This document shows, piece after piece, positions 16,480 through 26,014 of a stretch of 33,546 bases of DNA (within the stretch, counting starts at the first letter, position 1; every line of letters begins with the position of its first letter). The notes beneath the pieces were generated by a model. The model made no database searches. It was not told the origin of the DNA and saw only the letters and a list, made by a program, of their open reading frames with translations. A program made the translations under genes and the position numbers. The stretch covers positions 1 through 33,546 of the forward strand of contig JAUXWY010000034.1 in assembly GCA_030681235.1 (NCBI GenBank). The letters are read 5' to 3'. This DNA is from Pirellulaceae bacterium (lineage in GTDB: Bacteria > Planctomycetota > Planctomycetia > Pirellulales > Pirellulaceae).

Positions 16480-16513
16480 AAAGGGTCAGACCCCTTTTGG
16501 GATAGGCTCTTAA
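16480..16513. repeat. Dispersed GGGATAGGCTCT repeat, copy 2
   Basis: AAAGGGTCAGACCCCTTTT is an almost perfect palindrome, followed directly by GGGATAGGCTCTTAA. A shortened copy is at 11284-11311. It lies in the hflC 3' intergenic space. Confidence 0.75.
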
Positions 16514-16528
16514 GACATACACGATTGA

Positions 16529-17518
16529 TTACTCGATTCCGCCCGAGCGTAAAAACTGGAAGTACTCTGAATCCGAGCCGATCACTAAGGTGACCTCTTT
16601 GCCTAGAGATTTCGAATAGCTGTCCAGTGTCCGATAGAAGGTGTAGAAGTCCGCGTTGCTACCAAAAGCCTGGTTGTAAATTTTCGTCGCCTCGGCATCT
16701 GCCAAGCCGCGAATAATCTCGGCGTCGCGTTCCGCCTCCGACTTGATTTCTGCCAGCAAACGTTCCGTTTCACCAAGGATTTCTGCCGCTCGGCCTTGGC
16801 CTTCGCTGCGAAATTGTTCGGCAATCCGTTGGCGTTCAGCAATCATGCGTTGAAACACCTGGGTTTGGACGGATTCGACGTAGTTGATCCGTTTGATCCG
16901 AATGTCGACCAACTCAATCCCGTATTGTGGCATTTGTAACTGAGCCGTTTCCAAAATGGAATTCACCAATTCTTCTCGCCCGAATTCCACTGCTTGCAAC
17001 AATATCTCCTCATCCCCTTCACCCGCCATGGCGCGTTTCAAGTCTTCTTTTGACACCTTCCAATCTTTGGACCGGACAATGTCCACAAGTGGACTGGAAG
17101 CAATCTTGTCCCGTACCACCGAATCCAGAATATCGTTCAACCGACTTTGCGCGCCCACTTCGTTTTGCACGCTTTGCAAGAACTTCAAAGGATCAACAAT
17201 CCGCCAGCGGGCTGTGGTATCCACCGAAATGAACTGCTCCTCGACCGTTGGAATCTGGTTTGGATCACCATCCCATGACAACACGCGTTTATCGAAGCGT
17301 CGGACCTCTTGAATAAACGGGAGTCGAAAATGCAAGCCCGGTTCGACAACGGGGTCACTGATCGGTGCTCCGAATTGCACGACGATCACCTGTTCGCTCT
17401 CGTCGACGGTGAACATAGAGGCATAACAAGTGATCGCGATTGCAATCGCAACCATGGCGATCAAAATCTTGCCGGCATTACCGGAACGAGAGCTCAGTTG
17501 TGGACTTCGATTGTTCAT
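16529..17518 (-). CDS. hflC: HflC-like SPFH/band-7 membrane protein
   Basis: 329 residues. One N-terminal membrane anchor (about 18-36) is followed by an SPFH domain: VDESEQVIVVQFGAPISDPVVEPGLHFRLPF, then SVDTTARWRIVDPLKFLQSV. A long charged coiled coil comes next (AERQRIAEQFRSEGQGRAAEILGETERLLAEI) and a C-terminal FYTFYRTLDSYSKSL segment typical of HflC. In E. coli HflK and HflC form a complex that surrounds and modulates the FtsH protease at the membrane; the same role is inferred here. Its ATG overlaps the hflK stop by four bases (ATGA), so translation is coupled. FtsH itself is not in the window. Confidence 0.88.
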   Translation of the reverse strand: MNNRSPQLSSRSGNAGKILIAMVAIAIAITCYASMFTVDESEQVIVVQFGAPISDPVVEPGLHFRLPFIQEVRRFDKRVLSWDGDPNQIPTVEEQFISVDTTARWRIVDPLKFLQSVQNEVGAQSRLNDILDSVVRDKIASSPLVDIVRSKDWKVSKEDLKRAMAGEGDEEILLQAVEFGREELVNSILETAQLQMPQYGIELVDIRIKRINYVESVQTQVFQRMIAERQRIAEQFRSEGQGRAAEILGETERLLAEIKSEAERDAEIIRGLADAEATKIYNQAFGSNADFYTFYRTLDSYSKSLGKEVTLVIGSDSEYFQFLRSGGIE

Positions 17519-18648
17519 TGATTTGCTCCTCGGCGTGCAGGTGCCTGTGTGGATCTCTGACCTGAGCCCTGTGATGAGCCCTGTGTTGAGCCCTGTGTTG
17601 AGCCCTGTGTCCGAGTCGTTCCCGAGGGCACTCCACTGGACTGTCCGTCTAAATTCAAGAACGGTATTGGACTCATCTGTCCTTCCTCGACCACGATCAC
17701 TCGGCCTAGTTCCGGCAAGACACGGTCGAGCATTTCCAGATACAGTCGGCGGCGAGTCACATCGGGAGCATTGCGGTACTCTTCAACAATGGAGAGAAAG
17801 CGTGCGGCTTCGCCGGTCGCGCGATTGACTCGTTCGGCGCGATATCCTTCGGCGGCTTCGAGCACTTGCCGTGCTTCGCCGCGAGCGCGTGGCACGACTT
17901 GGTTGCGGCGTTTCTCCGCCTCATTGATCATTTGCTCTTTTTCCTGCTCCGATTGATTCACCTCATTAAATGCCGGCTTGACCGGATCAGGCGGTGTCAC
18001 ATCTTGCAGTTCGACCGTTCCGATTGTAATTCCCATATCGAACGAGTTTAAAATCTGTTGCAATTCCTGTTTTGCAGCCATCGCAATTTGGACACGCTTC
18101 ACCGTCAGAACGTCGGAGCCTAAGGAGTTGCCAACAATTCGACGATTAACCGCCTCCGAGACATCTCGAATCGTGCCGCTCACATCGCGAACGCGGTGCA
18201 AATATTTGGCAGGATCGTCAACGCGGTACTGCACCACCCATTCGACGTCAACGACTTTGAGGTCGCCGGTCAGCATCAACGACTCCGCTTGGTCAGCCGC
18301 GCTTTTGCGATAAGTCGAACCCTTGGTCTGCCCCTTGTCCAGGCTACGAAAGCCGAACTCCTGCTTGAGTACGCGAGAAGTCGGCACAAAAGTCTGCGTG
18401 TCGATGCCAAACGGGAGCTTGAAGTGCAATCCGGGAGGTTTCGTGGCAATGACCTTACCAAAACGCTTGACAACCGATTGTCCCTCGGGCTGAACCGTAT
18501 AAATTGACGTGCTGCCACCCCACACAATCAAAACGGCGGCAGCCAACATGCCAACAACGAAGAAATGGCGACTCCAGTTTTGGTGCTGCCAATCAATGTT
18601 GTCAAGCCAATTCTGGATTGGATTAGCTCCCTCGTTATTTCTACGCAC
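17515..18648 (-). CDS. hflK: HflK-like SPFH/band-7 membrane protein
   Basis: 377 residues starting with GTG. A cytoplasmic leader is followed by a membrane helix (about 29-48), then the HflK-type SPFH domain (IYTVQPEGQSVVKRFGKV, PPGLHFKLPFGID, LTGDLKVVDVEWVVQYRVDDP). A coiled coil follows (QEKEQMINEAEKRRNQVVPRARGEARQVLEAAEGYRAERVNRATGEAARF) and the conserved RRRLYLEMLDRVLP. The C-terminal tail is Ser/Gly/Gln/Thr-rich, built by a 12-bp DNA repeat. First gene of a two-gene operon with hflC. The GTG start is taken because the reading frame and leader length fit the family; the ribosome site is weak. Confidence 0.88.
   Translation of the reverse strand: MRRNNEGANPIQNWLDNIDWQHQNWSRHFFVVGMLAAAVLIVWGGSTSIYTVQPEGQSVVKRFGKVIATKPPGLHFKLPFGIDTQTFVPTSRVLKQEFGFRSLDKGQTKGSTYRKSAADQAESLMLTGDLKVVDVEWVVQYRVDDPAKYLHRVRDVSGTIRDVSEAVNRRIVGNSLGSDVLTVKRVQIAMAAKQELQQILNSFDMGITIGTVELQDVTPPDPVKPAFNEVNQSEQEKEQMINEAEKRRNQVVPRARGEARQVLEAAEGYRAERVNRATGEAARFLSIVEEYRNAPDVTRRRLYLEMLDRVLPELGRVIVVEEGQMSPIPFLNLDGQSSGVPSGTTRTQGSTQGSTQGSSQGSGQRSTQAPARRGANQ
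17563..17610. repeat. 12-bp tandem repeat in hflK tail
   Basis: Four units of TGAGCCCTGTGT (the first ends in GA) run from 17563 to 17610. On the coding strand they give a repeated Thr-Gln-Gly-Ser phrase. Copy-number change would keep the reading frame. Confidence 0.85.
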
Positions 18649-18976
18649 TATTACCTATCCTATCGGCTGGAACCCTGGATATTTGGAATAACCGCTACGG
18701 CTAAACTTTACGTTGTTCCAACCACCCCGTCAAACCAATATCGCGAATTCGCATGAAAATGGCTGACTCCCGTTGGTTGTAAAGCGGTCGATTCACTGAG
18801 GCCACCTCCATGTGCAGAGGACCGATCAAGATGGTTGTAATATCGCTTGAATATTCTACTTTTTGCGTGACAATTTTCGTTTCTCGCGCGACAGGTATCA
18901 CACCGAATCGCCTGGTCTGAAAAAATCACTTGGCTCTGCTTCGGTCCAGGAACCTAGAAACGAAGGGAACCATCAG
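18649..18976. other. Divergent intergenic region hflK / propeller lipoprotein
   Basis: About 330 bases between two divergent genes. It must hold both promoters, but I see no strong -35/-10 pair. Short frames here lack a ribosome site or protein features. Confidence 0.5.
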
Positions 18977-21148
18977 GTGCTTATTCAACGCTTTAGACCT
19001 TCGATTCTTTCTGTCATCGTGGCACTTTGGCCGACGTCAATCGTATCGTGTGCTCCGTCTCAGGAAACAGAGCCTGCGTCGGACGACTGGGTTCAACAGG
19101 TGGCACCCGGTATTCGAATCGTGGGTCAGTCGAACCTCAGTGCGATGCACTTCACGAACAGTAATTACGCGATGACAGAAGATGGCAACTTTTTGCTTGG
19201 TTGTCGTGGACGTCGTTTGGTCTTGCTCGATTGGGAAGCGCAAAAGGTGGTTCGGGAGATTGACTTGCCAACCAGAGCCATCTCCGGTCACGTTCGGTTC
19301 ATGTGTTGGTCGCAGGACAGAGAAAATGTGATCGTGGTCGTCAATTGGCAAGGCCGACCTTACCAGGAGGACGACGGCACGGATCTGGACGACGAAGACA
19401 TTGGTAAACAATTTCAGGAATATTCCCCGTTCAAGTTTTACGGAACTCGCGTATTAGTGTATGGTCGAAATTGGCAGCTAAAACACGACATCGAATTGAT
19501 TCCACCGTCAGGAAAGGAACGTGAAGCTGGACCAATCGGGCGACAACAAGATTACGAATCGTTCCGATTGTTGTCCGACGATCGAACTCTGGTTGCAATC
19601 GGCGGTCCAGAGGCAAAAGTCATCGATATCCAACAAGGAAAAGTCACGGCGGAACAACCGGCAGTCCGTGACGCTCAACGAATATCCGCTGCCGAGTTTG
19701 GATTTGGCCATCCGCTCAGGATATGGAATGTCAAGACCAACACGATTCAAAGCGCAGACTCGCTCAACCTTCCACCAAACTTTCGTTTGGGCCAAGTTGA
19801 TCCGACCAACAACCTGCTTGTTTATCAACAAGCACCAAGCAAAGAAACGTACATCTGGAACCGTCGCACAGGAACTCGGACACTTATCTCGAAACAGTCC
19901 GCATTCAATGGATGCTTTTCGTCTTCTGGCGACTTGTATTTTTTCTCGGCTCCCAATCCGGACAACAACACGACCACCGCCAGCGTCTATGATACCGTCC
20001 GCGAAGAAGTCATAACTCAAGTCAATATCGATGGCTATTTCGGCCAACGTTTCTTTCGACCGGGTCACCGTTCCCTCATGGTTCGAAACTGGAATGACGC
20101 CAGTTTGAGCGAAGTTTCCATCGACCAACATTTTGCCGCTAACCTCAGTCGCAGTGTCAATCGATTGCCGAATTTTAGTCAACTTGGATATATTGATCGG
20201 GACCAGAAGTTGATTCTTCGAGAAGGCAATTGCTGGCTGACCACCGATTCGAAGTGCGATGTTCATCGAGGCTCTGTCTGGGGCCGTGCTTTTTCTCCAA
20301 CGAATCCGCAACTGATCGTGGTGCTCCGTGAATTGTCGGGCGGTTCAGGGAATGGTGAACACGAAGTCGCCATTGCTGACTTGGACGATATGACTGGGAA
20401 GAAAGTTCGTAAGTTGTATTCGATCAGCCCGATTCGAACCCTGGAGACCGTCAAATCTTTACTCAACATTCCCCAGGAATACCGTCCTGGGATCACGTCT
20501 TATAAACTGGAGTTTGATCCCACAGGGGAGATCGTTCGTGACTTGTACGCCGAGGGGCATCATATGCTTCGCCTGCGGCAGTCGGATGCCAAATCGGGGC
20601 GAAAGATATCCGAGGTCCTTTTGAATTCGCGGTTGCGACTTACACCCGCTGCCGCTGGTGCGATATCGCCCAACGGGCTCCGCGTCGCCGTCGGACAACA
20701 AAACAACATCGAATTGTTTGATGCGACGACAGGAGACTTGCTTCGCGAGTTGACCTTACCCGATTCCGGGCAGCGAATCGCTTCATTGAAACTTGATCGC
20801 CGGGGCGAATATATGGCGACGGCTCTGTTCCAACCTCGCACGATCACTCAAGTCATGGTGCATCGCGTTCTTGATGGCCAAGAAGTCTTTTCTTACTCGG
20901 GAAAAGATACGGTCTCAATCGGTTTCCAACCTGGCACCGATCGGTTCTACATACTGACCAGCGACGAGCAAAACCAATTGCGATTCTTCGATCGAGACAC
21001 GTGGCAAGAAACCTGGAGGCACGCCACGACCCGCGCACCCGCCTACGGCATGGCCATGTCTAGTACCGGGCAAGAAATCGCCATCGGCCTCAAAGATTCG
21101 CGAGTCGAGTTCTGGACGTTAAGCGATATCCGTGCAGACAAACCCTGA
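18977..21148 (+). CDS. Secreted beta-propeller (WD40-like) lipoprotein
   Basis: The frame is open from 18863, but I choose GTG 18977: GAAGGGAA lies just upstream and the product then begins with a signal peptide (LIQRFRPSILSVIVALWPTS) and a lipobox, IVSC. About 723 residues. The body shows recurring propeller-blade patterns such as MTEDGNFLLGCRGRRLVLLDW, AAGAISPNGLRVAVGQQNNIELFDATTGDLL and GMAMSSTGQEIAIGLKDSRVEFW. Such domains are protein-binding scaffolds; no enzyme motif is seen. A membrane-anchored, periplasm-facing or surface protein is inferred. It ends six bases before an A-rich lead into RAYT-derived element B, which has taken the place of any natural downstream sequence. Its function is unknown. 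Confidence 0.7.
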   Translation: MLIQRFRPSILSVIVALWPTSIVSCAPSQETEPASDDWVQQVAPGIRIVGQSNLSAMHFTNSNYAMTEDGNFLLGCRGRRLVLLDWEAQKVVREIDLPTRAISGHVRFMCWSQDRENVIVVVNWQGRPYQEDDGTDLDDEDIGKQFQEYSPFKFYGTRVLVYGRNWQLKHDIELIPPSGKEREAGPIGRQQDYESFRLLSDDRTLVAIGGPEAKVIDIQQGKVTAEQPAVRDAQRISAAEFGFGHPLRIWNVKTNTIQSADSLNLPPNFRLGQVDPTNNLLVYQQAPSKETYIWNRRTGTRTLISKQSAFNGCFSSSGDLYFFSAPNPDNNTTTASVYDTVREEVITQVNIDGYFGQRFFRPGHRSLMVRNWNDASLSEVSIDQHFAANLSRSVNRLPNFSQLGYIDRDQKLILREGNCWLTTDSKCDVHRGSVWGRAFSPTNPQLIVVLRELSGGSGNGEHEVAIADLDDMTGKKVRKLYSISPIRTLETVKSLLNIPQEYRPGITSYKLEFDPTGEIVRDLYAEGHHMLRLRQSDAKSGRKISEVLLNSRLRLTPAAAGAISPNGLRVAVGQQNNIELFDATTGDLLRELTLPDSGQRIASLKLDRRGEYMATALFQPRTITQVMVHRVLDGQEVFSYSGKDTVSIGFQPGTDRFYILTSDEQNQLRFFDRDTWQETWRHATTRAPAYGMAMSSTGQEIAIGLKDSRVEFWTLSDIRADKP

Positions 21149-21154
21149 AAGAGA

Positions 21155-21437
21155 AAAAGGTGTCAAGTACCGTTTTTTTGGTTTAGGACAGCTTTTTTGG
21201 GCGACCCTGTGGGCAGATCGTTGATTCAAGTCCGCAACGCTCGATGGTGGATGCGACCCATGACTCGCTTCCAAAAGGCTTCAACGATGATCCGTTCCAA
21301 GGCTTCGTAATCCGCATCTTTGAAGAAATAGGGTTGTTTCGCGTTGCCGACCTTGAGTGCATGATAAATTCCACCCACCTCATCAGCCCGAGGTGCGCGT
21401 CCCATAATGGCCTCAAAAAGGGTACCTGACACCTTTT
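21155..21437 (-). mobile_element. Non-autonomous RAYT-derived element, copy B
   Basis: It has the same ends as copy A (left GGTGTCAAGTACCGTTTT, right GGTACCTGACACC). The inside is the same fused transposase remnant, with the join at 21279/21280 at exactly the position seen in copy A. Copy B has also lost about 90 bases between the transposase start region and the right end, and has several substitutions. No tandem duplication follows its right end. It lies between the propeller lipoprotein and the sugar porter. Confidence 0.78.
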
Positions 21438-21485
21438 TTCTCTAGAACTATTGCGATCCTTCAACTTTCCCTCGGACGCCACGAC

Positions 21486-22814
21486 ATGTCTCGCCGACTT
21501 CTGCTTTGGTCACTGACTTCTGCTCTGGCAGGATTTCTCTTCGGGTTCGACACGGTCGTGATTTCCGGGGCCGAGAAAACGATCCAGACCGTTTGGGGCC
21601 TTAGCGACGAGTTGCACGGGTTGGCCATGGCGGCCGCACTTTGGGGCACCGTGTTGGGAGCACTACTGGGTGGGTGGCCATCCGAGAAATTCGGACGCAA
21701 GAAAACGCTTATTTGGATCGGCGTGCTGTATTTTGTCTCCGCCGTTTGGTCGGCGCTGGCTACGGACGTCTATTCATTCATGATCGCTAGATTAATCGGA
21801 GGAATTGGAGTCGGCATTTCGACCGTTGCCGCACCGATGTACATCTCGGAGATTGCTCCGCCCGGATCGCGGGGACGCTTAGCGGGCATGTTCCAGTTCA
21901 ACATCGTCTTCGGAATCCTCGCGGCGTTTCTCTCGAACGCTCTCTTGTCTGGAATCAGCGAAAACGACTGGCGGTGGATGTTGGGTGTCGAAGCAATTCC
22001 AGCGTTGATTTACACCGGCCTCTGCTTGGCCATTCCGGAGAGTCCTCGGTGGTTGATTGGCCGTGCGGGCAACGTTGCAGAAGGCTTGAGAGTGCTGACA
22101 ATGATCAACCCGGACCGATCATTGGCTGTTCATCAGGCCGAAGCCGAAGTCATCGCGGCTTCCTACGCCGGTCATTCGAGTTCCGCACGCTTTTGGACAA
22201 AAGGTCTCAGGCTTCCAATTCTGTTGGTGTTCTTGATTGCGTTCTTCAATCAAATGTCTGGCATCAACGCCATCCTCTACTTTGCCCCGCGTATCTTCGA
22301 GCTGACCGGACTGGGCGCGCGAGCCGCTCTGCTACAGTCAATTGGTATCGGCATCACCAACCTGGTTTTCACATTCATCGGACTCTGGCTCATTGACCGT
22401 CTAGGGCGACGCACGCTGCTCTATATTGGCTCGATTGGGTACATCGCCTCGCTTGGTCTCTGTTCGTGGGCGTTCTTCACGGAGAACTACGTGATTGTCC
22501 CGGTGTGCATTTTCGCCTTCATCGCCGCACACGCGATTGGCCAGGGAGCGGTCATCTGGGTTTTTATCTCGGAGATCTTCCCCAACCAACATCGGGCTGC
22601 CGGTCAAACTCTGGGAAGCTTTACGCATTGGATTTTCGCCGCGGCGTTGACGACGTTCTTTCCCAAGATGGTCACAGCCTTCTCGCCAGGATACGTGTTC
22701 CTGTTCTTCTGCGGTATGATGGTTTTGCAACTGATCTGGTTGAAACTGATGGTGCCGGAGACGAAAGGGGTTCCATTGGAGGAGATACAGAAAAAACTGG
22801 GGACCGTATCATGA
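21486..22814 (+). CDS. MFS sugar porter (major facilitator, sugar:H+ symporter type)
   Basis: 442 residues with twelve membrane helices in the sugar-porter pattern. Signatures: GFLFGFDTVVISGA in the first helix, EKFGRKK in the loop between helices 2 and 3, APMYISEIAPPGSRGRL, PESPRWLI, QMSGINAILYFAPRIFELTG in helix 7, DRLGRR, and PETKGVPLEEIQ at the C-terminal end. Family members take up hexoses or small oligosaccharides with protons. The next gene on the same strand is a GH32 fructan/sucrose hydrolase, so fructose or a short fructan is the likely substrate (inference). The start lies about 50 bases after the end of element B; the ATG is chosen by position, as no strong ribosome site is seen. 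Confidence 0.88.
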   Translation: MSRRLLLWSLTSALAGFLFGFDTVVISGAEKTIQTVWGLSDELHGLAMAAALWGTVLGALLGGWPSEKFGRKKTLIWIGVLYFVSAVWSALATDVYSFMIARLIGGIGVGISTVAAPMYISEIAPPGSRGRLAGMFQFNIVFGILAAFLSNALLSGISENDWRWMLGVEAIPALIYTGLCLAIPESPRWLIGRAGNVAEGLRVLTMINPDRSLAVHQAEAEVIAASYAGHSSSARFWTKGLRLPILLVFLIAFFNQMSGINAILYFAPRIFELTGLGARAALLQSIGIGITNLVFTFIGLWLIDRLGRRTLLYIGSIGYIASLGLCSWAFFTENYVIVPVCIFAFIAAHAIGQGAVIWVFISEIFPNQHRAAGQTLGSFTHWIFAAALTTFFPKMVTAFSPGYVFLFFCGMMVLQLIWLKLMVPETKGVPLEEIQKKLGTVS

Positions 22815-22979
22815 AACCACGGTGTCCTCCGCAGCCTCCCTTTGGACGACATCAACCGCTGGGCGAGCGACGTGGCGGCATTTGTCTGTACGCAAGCAGG
22901 CGCCACGCCGCGTCTGCCGGCAAGTTTATGCTTGCCACAAGAGACTCTTCAATAAACAAACACATTTAGGACCACTGCC

Positions 22980-24992
22980 ATGATGATCCGAATCGCGACT
23001 TGTATTTTGACCCTGCTCATCATCGGCTCGCATGCACGCGGGCAAGACATTGTTGTCGCGGATTTCGAGTCCGACTCGTATGGCGAGTGGAAGGTCGAAG
23101 GGGACGCCTTTGGCACCAGGCCGACCGACGGTCACAAGCTGCAGGTGACCGGCTACCGCGGACGCCGGCTGGTCAATTCATTCGGGGCTGGCGATGCGGC
23201 CACCGGAGCGATCACTTCGCCTCCATTCGAGATCAACCGACGGTTTCTGGCGTTCTTGATTGCCGGCGGGCGGCATGCCGAGGAAACCGGCGTGGAACTG
23301 CTCGTCGATGGCAAGTCCGTTCGTTCCGCCACCGGCGCGGATTCTGGCGAGCTCCGTTGGGAGTCCTGGGACGTTGGCGCGCTCCAAGGAGAGCAGGCGA
23401 CGCTCCGCATTTTCGATCGTGCAAAGGGCGATTGGGGGCACATCAACCTCGACCAAATCCTGTTGACCGATCAGCCGCGAACCGGAACTGGATTGTGGAG
23501 GCTCGACGAATATCGACGCTCGAAAGAGTATTACCAAGAGCCGTTTCGGCCGGCCTATCATTTCACGCCGGAACTCAACTGGATGAACGACCCCAACGGG
23601 CTAGTCTACTTCGCGGGCGAATACCACTTGTTCTATCAGCACAATCCACTAGGGAACGAATGGGGTCACATGAGTTGGGGGCACGCCGTCAGCAAAGATC
23701 TGCTGCATTGGGAGCATTTGCCGATCGCGTTGCGGGACGAGTATGGCGTCATGATGTTCTCGGGATGCACGGTCGTTGACGTACACAATTCGAGTGGCTT
23801 CGGTACCGGGGAAGACCCGCCGTTGGTTGCGATTTTCACGGGTCATGGCCAAGACCGTCAGACGCAAGACCTCGCCTTCAGCAACGACCTTGGTCGCACC
23901 TGGACAAAGTACGCGGGCAACCCGGTGCTGGATGTCGGCGAGAAAGACTTCCGCGATCCGAAAGTGTTCTGGAGCGAACCGACGAAGCGCTGGGTCATGG
24001 TGGTCTCGTTCGCCGTGCAGAAGCGGCTGCAATTTTTCAGCTCGACCGATCTTAAGACGTGGACGCTGCTTAGCGAGTTCGGTCCGGCTGGAACGCCGGA
24101 AAAGCTGAACTGGGAATGCCCCGACATGTTTGAATTGCCAATTGAAGAGGAGCCTGGGAAAACTCGCTGGGTGCTGGAAGCCGATATGGGCAGCGGCTCC
24201 ATCGCCGGGGGTTCGGGGGGCGAATACTTCACGGGCGTTTTTGACGGCAATCAGTTCGTCGCTGATTCGACGACGTCGCAATGGGTCGATTTCGGCCGCG
24301 ACTTCTATGCGCCAATCTCATGGTCGGACATTCCGGCCAGTGACGGCCGACGAATCTGGATCGGCTGGATGAACAATTGGGAGACTTGTCTGAACCCAAC
24401 CTATCCGTGGCGTAGCGCCATGTCGATTCCGCGTGAACTGACATTGCGGCGGATCGACGGCACGTTGCGACTATGCCAGAAGCCGGTGCGTGAGTTGCAA
24501 ACGCTGCGAGACAAGATGTGGGAGATCAAAGATCGGTCACTCTCCACCGAGTCCATGTCGGTCGATGTTCGGGGACAACAACTGGAAATCATCCTGGAGG
24601 TTCAGCCCGAGTCGGCCACAGAATTTGGCGTACGCGTTCTCCTAGGCAATGAGGAGCAGACGGTCGTTGGGTACAGCACAAAGTCTCGATCGATGTTTGT
24701 TGATCGTACCAAGTCGGGAAACGTCGCCTTTCATCCGGCCTTTTCCGGTCGGCACGCGGGTCCGCTTGAGCCAAATGACCAAGGCAACATCCGGTTGCAG
24801 ATTTTCGTCGATGCTTGCTCGGTTGAAGTGTTTGGCAATGCCGGGGAGACCGTGATCACCGATCTGGTGTTTCCTGATCCCAGCAGTAACGGTGTCGAAC
24901 TCTTTGCCGCAGGTGGCACTTGCCGAATCGTGTCCTGCCAGATTCACACGATAAAGTCTGTTTGGCCAGCGCACCAATCACCGCAGCCCTGA
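22980..24992 (+). CDS. Secreted GH32 fructan hydrolase (levanase/exo-inulinase type)
   Basis: 670 residues. A signal peptide (ATCILTLLIIGSHARG) is followed by a beta-rich N-terminal module (about 22-165) and then the GH32 five-bladed propeller. Catalytic motifs: WMNDPNG at 201-207 with the aspartate nucleophile, RDP at 325-327 (transition-state stabiliser), and EC at 379-380 (acid/base). The C-terminal beta-sandwich includes LRLQIFVDACSVEVFGNAGE, typical of GH32. It hydrolyses beta-fructosyl bonds outside the cytoplasm; levan, inulin or sucrose cannot be told apart by eye. It lies 165 bases after the sugar porter, with which it forms a likely fructan-use unit. ATGs at 22980 and 22983 are both possible. 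Confidence 0.92.
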   Translation: MMIRIATCILTLLIIGSHARGQDIVVADFESDSYGEWKVEGDAFGTRPTDGHKLQVTGYRGRRLVNSFGAGDAATGAITSPPFEINRRFLAFLIAGGRHAEETGVELLVDGKSVRSATGADSGELRWESWDVGALQGEQATLRIFDRAKGDWGHINLDQILLTDQPRTGTGLWRLDEYRRSKEYYQEPFRPAYHFTPELNWMNDPNGLVYFAGEYHLFYQHNPLGNEWGHMSWGHAVSKDLLHWEHLPIALRDEYGVMMFSGCTVVDVHNSSGFGTGEDPPLVAIFTGHGQDRQTQDLAFSNDLGRTWTKYAGNPVLDVGEKDFRDPKVFWSEPTKRWVMVVSFAVQKRLQFFSSTDLKTWTLLSEFGPAGTPEKLNWECPDMFELPIEEEPGKTRWVLEADMGSGSIAGGSGGEYFTGVFDGNQFVADSTTSQWVDFGRDFYAPISWSDIPASDGRRIWIGWMNNWETCLNPTYPWRSAMSIPRELTLRRIDGTLRLCQKPVRELQTLRDKMWEIKDRSLSTESMSVDVRGQQLEIILEVQPESATEFGVRVLLGNEEQTVVGYSTKSRSMFVDRTKSGNVAFHPAFSGRHAGPLEPNDQGNIRLQIFVDACSVEVFGNAGETVITDLVFPDPSSNGVELFAAGGTCRIVSCQIHTIKSVWPAHQSPQP

Positions 24993-25065
24993 GGCTTGAT
25001 TTCACGAGTGACGCAAAAAAACAGCAAACGAACAACCCGCAAATTCATTTGAAAGGTGGTTGGCC

Positions 25066-25812
25066 ATGGGAAAAGTACTATCAATCCTTCTCAAACTTAT
25101 TATCTCAGCCGCCTTTGTGATTTTCAGCACGTACGTAGCATGGGTGCTTACACTTAGCGCACTGGATTGGATTCGGTCGCTCTCGCCCCCGAGTTCCGGA
25201 GGCCCCTTGGAGGGGACGATGGGACCCGGCGGGGCGATTTTCATCGTGATAGCGGGGATGGCCATTGGCACGTTCATGGGAATCCTGATACTGCCCTTCC
25301 TCTTCAAATTGTTTCGATATTGTTTTATTAAACGAGAGATACAATCTAGGGATTTCGGTGAATCCTCTGATCACTCGGCGACCGGAAAGACTGCCGTGAC
25401 GGCGCGTCGACCAGCAAATGCCAAACAATCGTTTCTCGCCAGTTCCACGGTTCTTTCAGTCACTGCCATATCAGCTGGTCTCGGACTTACGTGCCTTGAT
25501 TCTGTTCTCGGATTGTGGACGTACCCCAATCACTTTTCACTTCGCGCGTCCGTCTTTGCAATTGGCTGTCCCTTTGTTGCCATGCTGATCCTCGCTGGAT
25601 CTTCCGGCAATCAGCGGAAAAACGTGGTCCTCTTTAGTTCATTGATTTGGCTAATGATTGGAGTTTTCATGTTCTGCTATTTTTTCCTACTGCTCTACAA
25701 TCCGCAGAGCTGGCCGATACAATTTGGCATGTCGATGGTAGTCTCCGGAGTTATTAACTGGACATTAGTCCTCTTAGCGCCCGCGATCGCGTTTGCGAAG
25801 AAAAGGATGTGA
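25066..25812 (+). CDS. Multi-spanning membrane protein of unknown function
   Basis: 248 residues from ATG 25066, chosen because AGGTGG ends six bases before it. About six hydrophobic helices: two at the start, one around FIVIAGMAIGTFMGILILPF, then a hydrophilic cytoplasmic-looking loop (KREIQSRDFGESSDHSATGK), then three or four more to a basic end (AFAKKRM). I recognise no family and no conserved polar motif. It follows the GH32 gene by 73 bases on the same strand, but nothing suggests a shared function. Confidence 0.6.
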   Translation: MGKVLSILLKLIISAAFVIFSTYVAWVLTLSALDWIRSLSPPSSGGPLEGTMGPGGAIFIVIAGMAIGTFMGILILPFLFKLFRYCFIKREIQSRDFGESSDHSATGKTAVTARRPANAKQSFLASSTVLSVTAISAGLGLTCLDSVLGLWTYPNHFSLRASVFAIGCPFVAMLILAGSSGNQRKNVVLFSSLIWLMIGVFMFCYFFLLLYNPQSWPIQFGMSMVVSGVINWTLVLLAPAIAFAKKRM

Positions 25813-25868
25813 CTTTTTCGAGCCGCAATCATTGGTGGACCACATGGCTCGGCCCGTCCACTACTGCT

Positions 25869-25954
25869 TAGGGAGCCCAAATTGGTGCCACCCAACAATC
25901 GGAGCCCGGATTGGTGCCACCGGTGCGGTGCCACCTAACGGGCTAGTCTAGCCC
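25869..25954. repeat. Short duplicated motif and palindrome in intergenic DNA
   Basis: GAGCCCAAATTGGTGCCACC and GAGCCCGGATTGGTGCCACC lie side by side, with a third GGTGCCACC. They are followed by GGGCTAGTCTAGCCC (25940-25954), a perfect palindrome around one T. No gene is visible between 25813 and 26014. Confidence 0.55.
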
Positions 25955-26014
25955 AGTCTAAAGCGAGAATAGCAAAATAGATGGGTGGCATCTGGTGAGA
26001 GCACCTTGAAGAGA

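Noticed and set aside
22815-22979. Small gene between the sugar porter and the GH32 gene
   Set aside because: The open plus frame here begins within the porter gene and has no ribosome site or recognisable pattern.
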